From: Azospirillum brasilense
Lineage (GTDB): Bacteria; Pseudomonadota; Alphaproteobacteria; Azospirillales; Azospirillaceae
Length of the DNA stretch: 64,000 bases
Direction of reading: 5' to 3'
NCBI RefSeq assembly: GCF_022023855.1
Contig: NZ_CP059453.1
Span: 498,001-562,000, forward strand
The position numbers were made by a program, and so were the translations under genes. Within the stretch, counting starts at the first letter, position 1; the number at the start of each line of letters is the position of its first letter. The notes beneath the pieces are model-generated. The model was not told the DNA's origin. It did no database searches and saw only the letters and a list, made by a program, of their open reading frames with translations. Positions 10,252 through 18,591 of this stretch are shown piece by piece.

Positions 10252-12636
10252 ATGATGCGTGTGTATGCCTGCATAACCCAGCAGCACGATCTGTGGCTCG
10301 TGCTGCTGGCGGGGGCGGTCTGTGGATTCGGTGCCTGGGTGTCCCTGAACCTCGCCCGCCGCGCCGCGGCGGCGGTGGGACGGGCGCGCTGGGGGTGGCT
10401 GGCCGGTGCGGCGACGGCGACCGGCGGCGGCGTGTGGGCGACCCATTTCATCGCCATGCTGGCCTTCCGGACCAGCCTGCCCATGGGCTACGACGTCGGC
10501 CTTACGGTCCTGTCGATCCTGATCGCCATCGGCGGCGCCGCGGTGGGCATCCGCCACGCCATCGGCGGCGGGCGGCTGGCCGCCCCGCTGGGCGGCGCCA
10601 TCGCCGGGGCCGCGGCGACCGCCATGCATTTCACCGGAATGGCGGCGCTCCAGGTGCCGGCCAACCTTCATTACGACCCGTCCTACGTCGCGGTGGCGCT
10701 GGGCCTGGGGGTCCTGCTGGGCGGAGCGGGCTTTACCGCCGCCCTGCGGATCGGGTCGCTGAAGGGGCTGGCGGCTGGCGCGGCCCTGCTGGCGCTGGGC
10801 ATCTGCGGGCTGCATTTCACCGGCATGGCCGGCGTCACGCTGATCCCCGACCCGCTGCACGACATGTCCGACCAGATCATGGAGCCGGGCCTGCTGGCGG
10901 TCGCCATCGCGGTGACAGCCACGGTGGTGATGGCGCTGGGCCTTGCCGGGGCCATCGTCGACCAGCGGCTGGCCGCCAGGACGGCGCACGAGGCGGCCCG
11001 GCTGCGCGCCAGCGAGGAGCGGTTCCGCCAGCTCGCCGACGCCACCACCGAAGGCATCGTGATCCACCGCGACGGCGTGGTCCTCGACGTCAACCGCGCC
11101 ATGGCGGAGCTTCTGGGCAAGCCGCAGGTCGATTTCATCGGCCAGTCCATGCTGCGCTTCGTGGTGCAGAACCGCCGCTCCGACATTGAGCGCAAGCTGG
11201 CCCAGCCCTCCTCCGAGCGGGTGGAGCTGGACCTGCTGCACGACGACGGCACTCTGGTGATGGTCGAGGCGCACGGACAGGACATCACGCACGAGGGCCG
11301 TCCCGCCCGTGTCGTCGCCGTGCGCGACATCCGCGAGCGCAAGCGGGCGGAGGAGCGCATCCGCCACATGGCCCATCACGACCTGCTGACCGGCCTGCCG
11401 AACCGCTCCCTGTTCCTCGACCGGCTGAACGGCGCGCTGGCCAGCGCGGGGCGGGCGCGCACCGGGGTGGCGGTGCTCTATCTGGATCTCGACCGCTTCA
11501 AGGCGGTGAACGACCTGCTGGGCCACCCGGCGGGCGACCGGCTGCTGCAGGAGATGGCGCGCCGCATGTTGGAGGCGGTGCCCAGCCACGACACGGTGGC
11601 GCGGCTGAGCGGCGACGAGTTCGCCGTGCTGCACCGCATCGCCCAGCCCGGCGAGGCGCTGGCCCTGGCCGACCGGCTGGTCAAGGCGCTGGGCGTGCCC
11701 GCCGAGCTGGACGGCCAGCGGATGGTGGTCGGGACGAGCGTCGGCATCGCCCTGTTCCCGCAGGACGGCACCGGGGCGGAAGCGTTGCTCCAGCACGCCG
11801 ACACCGCGCTCTACCGCGCCAAGTCGGAGGGGCGGGGCACCTTCCGCTTCTTCGAGGCGGAAATGGACGAGCGGCTGCAGGCCCGCCGCGGCCTGGAGCG
11901 CGACCTGCGCCAAGCGCTGAGCGACGGCGCGCTCAGCGTCCATTACCAGCCGCTGGAGGATTGCCGGACGCACCGCATCCTGGGCTTCGAGGCGCTGGTG
12001 CGCTGGAAGCATCCGGAGCGCGGCATGATTCCGCCGTCGGAGTTCGTGCCGCTGGCCGAGGAGAGCGGGCTGGTGATGCAGCTCGGCGAGTTCGTGCTGC
12101 GCACCGCCTGCCGGGACGCCCGGAACTGGCCGGACCCCGTCAAGGTGGCGGTGAACCTGTCGCCGGTCCAGTTCCGCCACTCCGACCTTCCGGCCACGAT
12201 CCTCGGCATCCTGGAGGAGGAGGGGATGCCGGCGCACCGGCTGGAGATCGAGGTGACCGAGGGGGTGATGATCGACGACACCGAACGTGCCCTGGCGGCG
12301 CTGACCGCCCTGAAGGCCGCGGGGGTGCGCATCGCGCTCGACGACTTCGGCACAGGCTATTCCAGCCTCAGCTACCTTCAGAAATTCACCTTCGACAAGC
12401 TGAAGATCGACCGCTCCTTCGTTCAGCTGATGGCGGAGAACCGTGAGTCGCTGTCGATCATCCGCACCATCCTGGCGCTCGCGAAGAGTCTGGACATCGC
12501 CGTTACGGCGGAGGGCGTGGAAACGGAGGAGCAGCGGACCCTGCTGAAGAACGAGTCCTGCAACCAGCTCCAGGGCTATCTGATCGGGCGCCCGGTCCCA
12601 GCGTCCGAGCTGGCGCGCTTCTACGAGCCGGCGTAA
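10252..12636 (+). CDS. MHYT-PAS-GGDEF-EAL cyclic-di-GMP protein
   Basis: A 794-aa membrane protein. The N-terminal seven-helix MHYT sensor domain (residues about 5-240) has its signature repeats: WATHFIAML, ATAMHFTGM and CGLHFTGM, proposed in the family to bind copper for O2/NO/CO sensing. A PAS domain (about 255-370) is followed by a diguanylate cyclase domain whose motif is SGDEF (453-457) instead of GGDEF, which may keep or lose activity. The EAL phosphodiesterase domain (about 545-790) is complete: E580-A-L, DDFGTGYSS, KIDRSFV and AEGVET. Phosphodiesterase activity is therefore the safer prediction. It stands alone, with about 130 bp either side. Confidence 0.93.
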   Translation: MMRVYACITQQHDLWLVLLAGAVCGFGAWVSLNLARRAAAAVGRARWGWLAGAATATGGGVWATHFIAMLAFRTSLPMGYDVGLTVLSILIAIGGAAVGIRHAIGGGRLAAPLGGAIAGAAATAMHFTGMAALQVPANLHYDPSYVAVALGLGVLLGGAGFTAALRIGSLKGLAAGAALLALGICGLHFTGMAGVTLIPDPLHDMSDQIMEPGLLAVAIAVTATVVMALGLAGAIVDQRLAARTAHEAARLRASEERFRQLADATTEGIVIHRDGVVLDVNRAMAELLGKPQVDFIGQSMLRFVVQNRRSDIERKLAQPSSERVELDLLHDDGTLVMVEAHGQDITHEGRPARVVAVRDIRERKRAEERIRHMAHHDLLTGLPNRSLFLDRLNGALASAGRARTGVAVLYLDLDRFKAVNDLLGHPAGDRLLQEMARRMLEAVPSHDTVARLSGDEFAVLHRIAQPGEALALADRLVKALGVPAELDGQRMVVGTSVGIALFPQDGTGAEALLQHADTALYRAKSEGRGTFRFFEAEMDERLQARRGLERDLRQALSDGALSVHYQPLEDCRTHRILGFEALVRWKHPERGMIPPSEFVPLAEESGLVMQLGEFVLRTACRDARNWPDPVKVAVNLSPVQFRHSDLPATILGILEEEGMPAHRLEIEVTEGVMIDDTERALAALTALKAAGVRIALDDFGTGYSSLSYLQKFTFDKLKIDRSFVQLMAENRESLSIIRTILALAKSLDIAVTAEGVETEEQRTLLKNESCNQLQGYLIGRPVPASELARFYEPA

Positions 12637-12673
12637 GGCGCCGTCACGGACGTTTTTTGCGGCGTGGCTCCGG

Positions 12674-12838
12674 TCAGCGGATCTCGATGAGGTCCGTCAA
12701 CTCGCGCACGACCAGTTCCAGGCTGTCGGCCACGGCCTCGCACGACACCCGCTCCTCCGGGGTGGTGAAGTCGGCGGAGCGCAGGGTGGCGATCTGCTCC
12801 TTCAACCGGCCGATGTAGGCGATCAGCTTTTCTTCCAT
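12674..12838 (-). CDS. small hypothetical protein, 54 aa
   Basis: A short open frame beginning with ATG at 12838 and ending TGA at 12674. The product starts MEEKLIAYIGRLKEQIATLRS and ends TDLIEIR; it is amphipathic and charged, looks wholly alpha-helical and has no recognised domain. It converges with the c-di-GMP gene (38 bp). The amino-acid balance (Glu, Leu, Arg) is that of a real protein rather than a shadow frame, which in this genome would be rich in Arg/Pro/Gly. No strong ribosome binding site is obvious. Confidence 0.5.
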   Translation of the reverse strand: MEEKLIAYIGRLKEQIATLRSADFTTPEERVSCEAVADSLELVVRELTDLIEIR

Positions 12839-12965
12839 GCCCGAACCCCGTGGTGCGAGAGGCTTCCCGCAACCATAACAGGCGAGTGGTGGCTTTGGCG
12901 CCGGAATTCTCCAACGGCGCGTTTGCGGGGGGAAGCGGGGTGGCCGAACGAATGGCGAGAACGGT

Positions 12966-13994
12966 TCACGAACCGATCAGCGCCTCCACCTCCCGGATCG
13001 CCGCATCGGCGGGAATGCGCTCCATCTCGCGGCCGCCGAAGGCGGCGGCGGTCAGCACCGCACCCCGCGTCACCTTGGGGCGCAGCTTCTCCGCGATGGT
13101 CGGGCCGTAGAGGGTCAGCAGCGGCACGTCGGCGAGGCCGAACAGGTGGCTGGTCCCGCTGTCGTTGGCGACCGCCGCCGCGCAGCGCCGGGTCAGCGCG
13201 ATGGTGCGCACCGGGGAATAGCGCGGCTCCGCCAGTTCGGCGTCCTGGAGCGGGAACAGCGCCTGCGGCACGGCGGCGCGCAGTTTGGGCAGCCAGTCCA
13301 GCTCCGCCGGGCCGAGGATGAAGACCGGCACCCGCCCACCGGCGACCTGGGCGCGGGCCAGCTCCACGAAGCGGTCCAGCGGCCAGCATTTCACGCGCTT
13401 GCCCGCCCCCGGTGCGATGGCGACATAGTTCGGCCCGTGGGGCAGGACGGCGCGCGCCTCGGCCTCGGCCTCGACCGGGATGGGCACGGCCATGTCCAGC
13501 GGCGGACGCCGCCCACCGGCGACCTCCAGCAGGTCGAACAGGCGGTCCAGCACATGCCGCGGCTCTTTGTAGCCGGGCGGCGGGCGGCGGTCCGACAGGC
13601 GGTAGCCGGCGCAGGCCGAGACGAACACGTCGTGCTTCAACCGCCGCGCCAGCAGCGTCCGCCAGGGCAGCGCCTGGGTGTCCAGCACCAGGGAAAAGCG
13701 CTCGCGGATGGGCATCGGCTTCAGCAGGCCGAGCGGGCTCCGCCCAATGCCGGTGTCGGCGCGGAACTCGTCGATCAGCCCGTCCATCATCGGGCGCAGC
13801 GTGGTCGCCAGATGGGTGCCTTCGGTGGTGATCCAGGTGATCCGGTGATCCGGGAACATCCCCCGCAGGGCGCGCACGAAGGGAATCTTAATGAGCGCGT
13901 CGCCGATCAACTCGCCATGGGTGAAAACGGCGAGCGACGGGGAGCCGGCGCGGTCGGTTGCGGGCATGCGGAAGCCTCGGGAGGATGCGGCCAA
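12966..13994 (-). CDS. glycosyltransferase family 9 (heptosyltransferase-like)
   Basis: A 342-aa GT-B glycosyltransferase of the ADP-heptose:LPS heptosyltransferase family (GT9). The N-terminal Rossmann half has HGELIGDALIKIPFVRALRGMFPDHRITW. The C-terminal nucleotide-sugar half has VAIAPGAGKRVKCWPLDRFVELA and the typical end motif VANDSGTSHLFGLADVPLLTLYGPT. It probably adds a sugar to lipopolysaccharide, or possibly to another glycan such as flagellin, since the flagellar operon is next door (inference). The start could also be the ATG at 13967. Confidence 0.88.
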   Translation of the reverse strand: MAASSRGFRMPATDRAGSPSLAVFTHGELIGDALIKIPFVRALRGMFPDHRITWITTEGTHLATTLRPMMDGLIDEFRADTGIGRSPLGLLKPMPIRERFSLVLDTQALPWRTLLARRLKHDVFVSACAGYRLSDRRPPPGYKEPRHVLDRLFDLLEVAGGRRPPLDMAVPIPVEAEAEARAVLPHGPNYVAIAPGAGKRVKCWPLDRFVELARAQVAGGRVPVFILGPAELDWLPKLRAAVPQALFPLQDAELAEPRYSPVRTIALTRRCAAAVANDSGTSHLFGLADVPLLTLYGPTIAEKLRPKVTRGAVLTAAAFGGREMERIPADAAIREVEALIGS

Positions 13995-14053
13995 GCGGAC
14001 GGCGGACTATAGCGGCCCGCATCCGGCGGCGGAACCCTTGGCATCGGCGGAGT

Positions 14054-14581
14054 CTACAGCTCCGCGTTCAGGCCCGACGCCGACAGCTCGACCGGGCGCA
14101 CGGCGTGGCCGGAAGGGGCGTAGAGGCCGTCGCTGGCCGCCTTCTCCAGCGCCACCAGAAGACTGCGGTTGATCGACAGCACGGCCTTGCGCATGGCGAC
14201 CAGCCCCGCCGCGTTGTCGTTGATGGCGCGGTCCAGCCGCTCCACCCGCTCCAGGATCATCGCGCGCAGGTCGTCGTTCAGCCGCAGCGTGCCCGACTGC
14301 GCCTGGGTCATGATGCCGCCCAGACGGTCGGCCATCGCCTGCTTGCGCCGGGCGTAGCCCTCCAGCCCCTCCAGATCGCCGGCGGCGAGCGCCGCCGTCT
14401 CCTCGTCCAGCAGAACGCTGAGTTCCGCCACCGTGTCGAGGAACTCCGTCATCACCACGGCGGTCGGCCCGTCAGCCAGTGCGGGGATCTCGGGCTCCGG
14501 GGCGGTGATCGGGGCGGCGTCCGCCTCCGGCTTGGTGTCGGGGGCGAATTCGCGGATCAGGTCCTTGAAACGGCGGCTCAT
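14054..14581 (-). CDS. flgN: FlgN-like flagellar chaperone
   Basis: A 175-aa mostly helical protein. The long coiled-coil-prone region (residues about 45-150: EFLDTVAELSVLLDEETAALAAGDLEGLEGYARRKQ) fits the FlgN export-chaperone fold, which escorts FlgK and FlgL to the flagellar export gate. It is the last gene of the flagellar operon. Its ATG overlaps the flgJ stop (ATGA overlap at 14578-14581), which decides the start. The assignment rests on helical pattern, size and position beside flgK/flgL, because FlgN sequences diverge strongly. Confidence 0.68.
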   Translation of the reverse strand: MSRRFKDLIREFAPDTKPEADAAPITAPEPEIPALADGPTAVVMTEFLDTVAELSVLLDEETAALAAGDLEGLEGYARRKQAMADRLGGIMTQAQSGTLRLNDDLRAMILERVERLDRAINDNAAGLVAMRKAVLSINRSLLVALEKAASDGLYAPSGHAVRPVELSASGLNAEL

Positions 14582-14898
14582 CCCTTGGTTCCTTCGCTCG
14601 TCTGGCCGTAGAGGCGGGCCACGTCGGCCTCGACCATGCGGCCGATCCCCAGCGTGCCGGCCTCGGCGATGGCCTTGCCGTACTCCTGGAGCATGAAGCT
14701 GCGCCACGTCCGCTCGCCCTGGCCGCCGCCGAAGGCGCTGCCGGTCTCCACGCCGGCGAACATGGATTCCAACATCTGCCCGACCATCAGCGCCTCGAAC
14801 TCCTGCCCGGCCTTCTCGGCGGATTGGGTTCGGGCGGCGGGTTTCGCGGCGGCGGAACGCGCGGTGGGGGTGGTCGGGGAAAGGGGGGAGATGTCCAT
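14578..14898 (-). CDS. flgJ: rod-binding protein, FlgJ N-terminal domain
   Basis: A 106-aa protein matching only the rod-binding half of FlgJ: a flexible Ala/Ser/Thr-rich leader (1-25), then the conserved FEALMVGQMLESMFAGVETG and the ERTWRSFMLQEYGKAIAEAGTLGIGRMV segment. The muramidase half found in enterobacterial FlgJ is absent, as is usual in alphaproteobacteria, where a separate lytic enzyme opens the wall. It caps the growing flagellar rod in the periplasm. It overlaps flgN by 4 bp and lies 24 bp after flgI. Confidence 0.88.
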   Translation of the reverse strand: MDISPLSPTTPTARSAAAKPAARTQSAEKAGQEFEALMVGQMLESMFAGVETGSAFGGGQGERTWRSFMLQEYGKAIAEAGTLGIGRMVEADVARLYGQTSEGTKG

Positions 14899-14922
14899 CG
14901 TGTCGTCGTCCGGCCGGAGGTG

Positions 14923-16077
14923 TCAGATGATTTCCAGGTCGGCGTGCAGGGCCCCCGCCGCCTTGATGGCCTGGAGGATGGCGACCATGTCGCGCGGCCC
15001 GACGCCCAGCGCGTTCAGCCCGTTGACGAGCTGCTGCAGGCTGACGTTGCCGCCGATGGTGACGAACTGGCGTCCGTTGCCCTCCTGCACCTGCACGTCG
15101 GTGCGCGGCACCACCACGGTCTGCCCGTCGGAGAAGGGCTGCGGCTGCGACACCTGGGGCGTTTCCACCACGCGGACGGTCAGGTTACCCTGGGTAATGG
15201 CGACGCGGCTGATGCGCACGTCGTCGCCGATGACCACGGTGCCGCTGCGCTCGTCCACCACCACCCGCGCGATGCCGTCCGGGCGCACGGTGAGCTGCTC
15301 GATGTCGCCGATCAGCCGGGCGACCGCGCCGGTGTAGCGGGGCGGGATGCGCACATCGACGGTGGTCGCGTCCAGCACATGGACGGCGCTGCTGCCCAGC
15401 CTCAGCGCCACCGCGTCGGCGATGCGGTTGGCGGTCGTGAAGTCGGGGTTGCGCAGCGCCATGCGGACGCCGGTCGTCTCGTCCAGCGCGAATTTCAGCT
15501 CACGCTCGACGATGGCGCCGTTGGCGATGCGGGCGCTCGTCGGCACGCCCTTGGTCACGTTGGCGGCCACCCCGCCGGCCGAGAAGCCGCTGACCGACAG
15601 CGACCCCTGGGCCACGGCGTAGGCCTGCCCGTCGGCGCCCAGCAGCGGCGTGACCAGCAGCGTGCCGCCGAGCAGGCTGGTGGCGTCGCCCAGCGCCGAC
15701 ACGGTGATGTCGATGGTCGTACCCTGGCGGGCGAAGGGCGGCAGCGAAGCCGTGACCATCACCGCCGCGGCGTTGCGGGTGCGCAGCACCTCGTCGCGGG
15801 TGTTGATGCCCAGCCGCTCCAGCATGCCCTTCAGGCTCTGCTCGGTGAAGGGCGTGTTGATCAGCCGGTCGCCCGAGCCGTTCAGGCCGACCACGAGGCC
15901 GTAGCCGATGAGCTGGTTGCGGCGCACCCCGTCGAAGGTGACGAGATCCTTCACCCGCGTCTGGGCCAGCCCATCGCCCGCCATGGCGGCGGCGCCCAGC
16001 AGGCAGGCCGCGGCCAGCGCTGCCACGCGGAGGGCTCGGCGGATCGGACCATGCTTCATCAGACCGTCTTTCATCAT
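14923..16077 (-). CDS. flgI: flagellar P-ring protein FlgI
   Basis: A 384-aa periplasmic P-ring subunit that forms the bushing around the rod in the peptidoglycan layer. The signal peptide ends near DGLAQ-TRVKD (about residue 39), followed by the family hallmark VTFDGVRRNQLIGYGLVVGLNGSGD. The C-terminus has GGNVSLQQLVNGLNALGVGPRDMVAILQAIKAAGALHADLEII. Length is normal. The N-terminus could start at any of three Met codons (16077, 16074, 16059); all keep the signal peptide. It lies 22 bp downstream of flgL. Confidence 0.96.
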   Translation of the reverse strand: MMKDGLMKHGPIRRALRVAALAAACLLGAAAMAGDGLAQTRVKDLVTFDGVRRNQLIGYGLVVGLNGSGDRLINTPFTEQSLKGMLERLGINTRDEVLRTRNAAAVMVTASLPPFARQGTTIDITVSALGDATSLLGGTLLVTPLLGADGQAYAVAQGSLSVSGFSAGGVAANVTKGVPTSARIANGAIVERELKFALDETTGVRMALRNPDFTTANRIADAVALRLGSSAVHVLDATTVDVRIPPRYTGAVARLIGDIEQLTVRPDGIARVVVDERSGTVVIGDDVRISRVAITQGNLTVRVVETPQVSQPQPFSDGQTVVVPRTDVQVQEGNGRQFVTIGGNVSLQQLVNGLNALGVGPRDMVAILQAIKAAGALHADLEII

Positions 16078-16099
16078 CCCGCAGGGAGGCCGTGCCGTC

Positions 16100-17164
16100 C
16101 TACAGGTAATTGGCGAGGCTCATCCGGGCGATACGGGCAGTGGCCGCCGCGGTCGCCTCGATCTGCACCTCGAGCTGGTTCATGCGCAGGCTGGCCTCCG
16201 CCGGATCAACGCTTTCCATCGCGTCGAGCTGATCGTTGAGGATGCGAAGCTGCGTCGTGTTCATCGCCGCGATGTCGTCGAGCTGCGCGCGATGGATGCC
16301 CAGCTGCGCAGTGGCGTCGCGCACCCCTTCGATGCCACCGGACACCTTGGCGACCGCGGCCTCCATGTAGGGCTTGTAGGCGTCCAGCGGCAGCTGGCTG
16401 GTGTCGACGCTGGCCAGCATGTAGAGGCCCTGGAGCAGGTCCCGCATGGCCGGGTCGTTGGCCTGGATGCCGTAGGGGATCTCGGTCGTGCGGTCGGGTC
16501 GGGCGCTGAGGCGCGGGGCGGTCGACGGTGCCCCCCGATAGAACCCGCCCTCGAAGCCGAGCGGCGAGGCCGATGGCGTGGCGAACAGGTCGTCCAGGGC
16601 CGCCACGGCGGCGGCGGTCTCGGCCGGGGTCTGCGGCGACGCGGTGCCCCCGGTGGCCGCGGCGATGGCGTCCTGCACGATCTGGATGGGCGAGGGCAGG
16701 CCGGAGTCGTCGCCCTGCACGGCGCGCATGGGGGCGGCCTTCACCTCCACCCCACCGAACAGATAGCCGTTGCCGGAGGAGGCGTTGAGCATGCCCACCA
16801 CCTGGTCCAGCATGGCGCGCGCCCGCACCTGGAGCGAGCTGCCGGTAGGCGAGGGCTGTCCCAGCCCGACCGAGGCGGCGGCCAGAACGTCCTGCCCGGC
16901 GGACAGGATGTTGGTCAGCGCGCTGTCCATGGTCCCCAGCCGCCCCTGCAGCAGGGCGGTGGATTTCAGGGTCTGGTCGGTCTCGTCATACAGGTTGCGC
17001 AGCGCGATGGCCTGCCCGGTGCGCGCACCCAGCGCCTTGGCGACGTCGAAATGCTTGCCGCTGGCGATTTCGTCGTTGTTGCGCAGCCGTTCGAGCTGAA
17101 GCTCGGTGTTGGCGGTCTGGAGGCGCTTGCTGAGGCCGAGGGTGGAGACAGCGTTGTAGAGCAT
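16100..17164 (-). CDS. flgL: hook-filament junction protein FlgL
   Basis: A 354-aa flagellin-like hook-associated protein 3. The N-terminal helical region (VSTLGLSKRLQTANTELQLERLRNNDEIASGK) and C-terminal helices (residues about 290-354, ending ATARIARMSLANYL) form the D0/D1 coiled coils. It sits directly after flgK (gap 4 bp), joining hook to filament together with it. Length and end regions are as expected; the middle domain is variable as in other FlgL proteins. Confidence 0.92.
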   Translation of the reverse strand: MLYNAVSTLGLSKRLQTANTELQLERLRNNDEIASGKHFDVAKALGARTGQAIALRNLYDETDQTLKSTALLQGRLGTMDSALTNILSAGQDVLAAASVGLGQPSPTGSSLQVRARAMLDQVVGMLNASSGNGYLFGGVEVKAAPMRAVQGDDSGLPSPIQIVQDAIAAATGGTASPQTPAETAAAVAALDDLFATPSASPLGFEGGFYRGAPSTAPRLSARPDRTTEIPYGIQANDPAMRDLLQGLYMLASVDTSQLPLDAYKPYMEAAVAKVSGGIEGVRDATAQLGIHRAQLDDIAAMNTTQLRILNDQLDAMESVDPAEASLRMNQLEVQIEATAAATARIARMSLANYL

Positions 17165-17168
17165 GGCG

Positions 17169-18566
17169 TCAGTTCCGGATCTGGAGCAGCGTGTCGAGCA
17201 TCCGCCCGGCGGCCTGCAGCACCTGGGCGCTGGCGCCGTAGCTCTGCTCGATCAGCAGCAGCTTCTGCATTTCGTCGTCGACGTTCACGCCGTCGCGGTT
17301 GAGACGCGCCGATTGCAGCGCGTCGGCGCTGATCTTGCGGGTCTTCATCTCGGACTCGGCGGTGGTGCGGTAGCCCTGCTGGGTGGAGACCATGCCGGTG
17401 GCGTAGTCGCCCAGCGTGGCGGAGGAGGGCAGGTCCGCCGCGGCGAAGCTGCGGGTGGCCGAGAAGGCGTTCAGGAAACGGTCGATCTGCGTGGTATCGC
17501 CCGATGCCAGCGGAGCGCCCGCCTGGACGCCGCTCTGCACCATCCAGGGGTTGCTTCGCACGCTGCCGTTGACGGCGATGCGCGAGGCCAGCCCTTCCGT
17601 CGTGCCGTAGGCGGCGCCGGCGTCGGTGAACAGGCCGGGCTGGGTGGGGTCGATCTCCGCCGCCTGGAACTGCCGGACGATGCCCGCCGCCAGTTCGTCG
17701 AGCTGGGCCAGCGCCCGCGGCATGTCCTGGTGGGCGGTCTGGACATAGCCCATGATGCGCCCGCTCTGGATGTCCTGGTCCGGGCTGTCGGAGATGATCT
17801 TGCCACCGGCCACCAGATCGCCGCCGACGAGCTGAAGCGGCTGGGCGCCCGCCGGCAGCTCGCGGTCGAGCAGCGTCTGGCCGTTGCGGGTCATCACCAC
17901 GACCTCCCCGCTCTCGCGGGTGTGGGTGCGGATGCCGATCTCGTTCGACACCTGATCGAGCAGCCGGTCGCGCTCGTCCATCAGGTCGCCGGTCTCGGCG
18001 CCCTTGGCCTTCTGGGTGGCGATGGCGCTGTTCAGCTCCCCGATGCGGACCAGCGAGCGGTTGACCTCGTCGACGGAGGACTGGAGCCGTGCCTTGGCGT
18101 CGTTCTGCACGGTGATGGCCGCGGCGGCGGTGTCGTGCAGGCGGCGAACCAGCGATTCCGCGGAATCAACCACGGCGGTGCGCGCCGCCTCGTTGTCCGC
18201 CTGGTTGCGGAGCTGGCTGAAGGACTGCTGGAGCTTCGCCAGCGCGGTGGAGACGGACCGCTCGTCCTGCGGCTGGCCCAGCGCCGTGGCGTAGTCGGCC
18301 AGCGCCGAGGCGCGGGTTTCCTGCGCGGTGTAGCGGCTCTGCTCGAACCGGGCGTCGCGGATCAGGAACTCGTCCACGCTGCGCAGCACGCCGTCGACGC
18401 GCACACCGTGGCCGCGCCCGCCGCTGATCGCGGTGGAGACGGCCAGATCCTTGCGGACGAAGCCCGCTGTGGTGGCGTTGGTGATGTTGTGCGAGACCAG
18501 CGCGGCTTGCTGCTGGGTCGCGCGCAGCCCGGACAGGGCGGCGCTGAGGGCCAGTTGGAGGCTCAT
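17169..18566 (-). CDS. flgK: hook-associated protein FlgK
   Basis: A 465-aa HAP1. The N-terminus has the axial-protein helix LSAALSGLRATQQQAALVSHNITNATTAGFVRK, with the conserved N-I-T-N-A turn. The C-terminus has DEEMQK-like helix GVNVDDEMQKLLLIEQSYGASAQVLQAAGRMLDTLL. It is somewhat shorter than the enterobacterial protein (about 547 aa), mainly in the central domain, which is common in alphaproteobacteria. It forms the first hook-filament junction layer. It lies 25 bp downstream of flgE and 4 bp upstream of flgL. Confidence 0.94.
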   Translation of the reverse strand: MSLQLALSAALSGLRATQQQAALVSHNITNATTAGFVRKDLAVSTAISGGRGHGVRVDGVLRSVDEFLIRDARFEQSRYTAQETRASALADYATALGQPQDERSVSTALAKLQQSFSQLRNQADNEAARTAVVDSAESLVRRLHDTAAAAITVQNDAKARLQSSVDEVNRSLVRIGELNSAIATQKAKGAETGDLMDERDRLLDQVSNEIGIRTHTRESGEVVVMTRNGQTLLDRELPAGAQPLQLVGGDLVAGGKIISDSPDQDIQSGRIMGYVQTAHQDMPRALAQLDELAAGIVRQFQAAEIDPTQPGLFTDAGAAYGTTEGLASRIAVNGSVRSNPWMVQSGVQAGAPLASGDTTQIDRFLNAFSATRSFAAADLPSSATLGDYATGMVSTQQGYRTTAESEMKTRKISADALQSARLNRDGVNVDDEMQKLLLIEQSYGASAQVLQAAGRMLDTLLQIRN

Positions 18567-18591
18567 GGCGGGCTATCCCCTTTCCCGTCCG

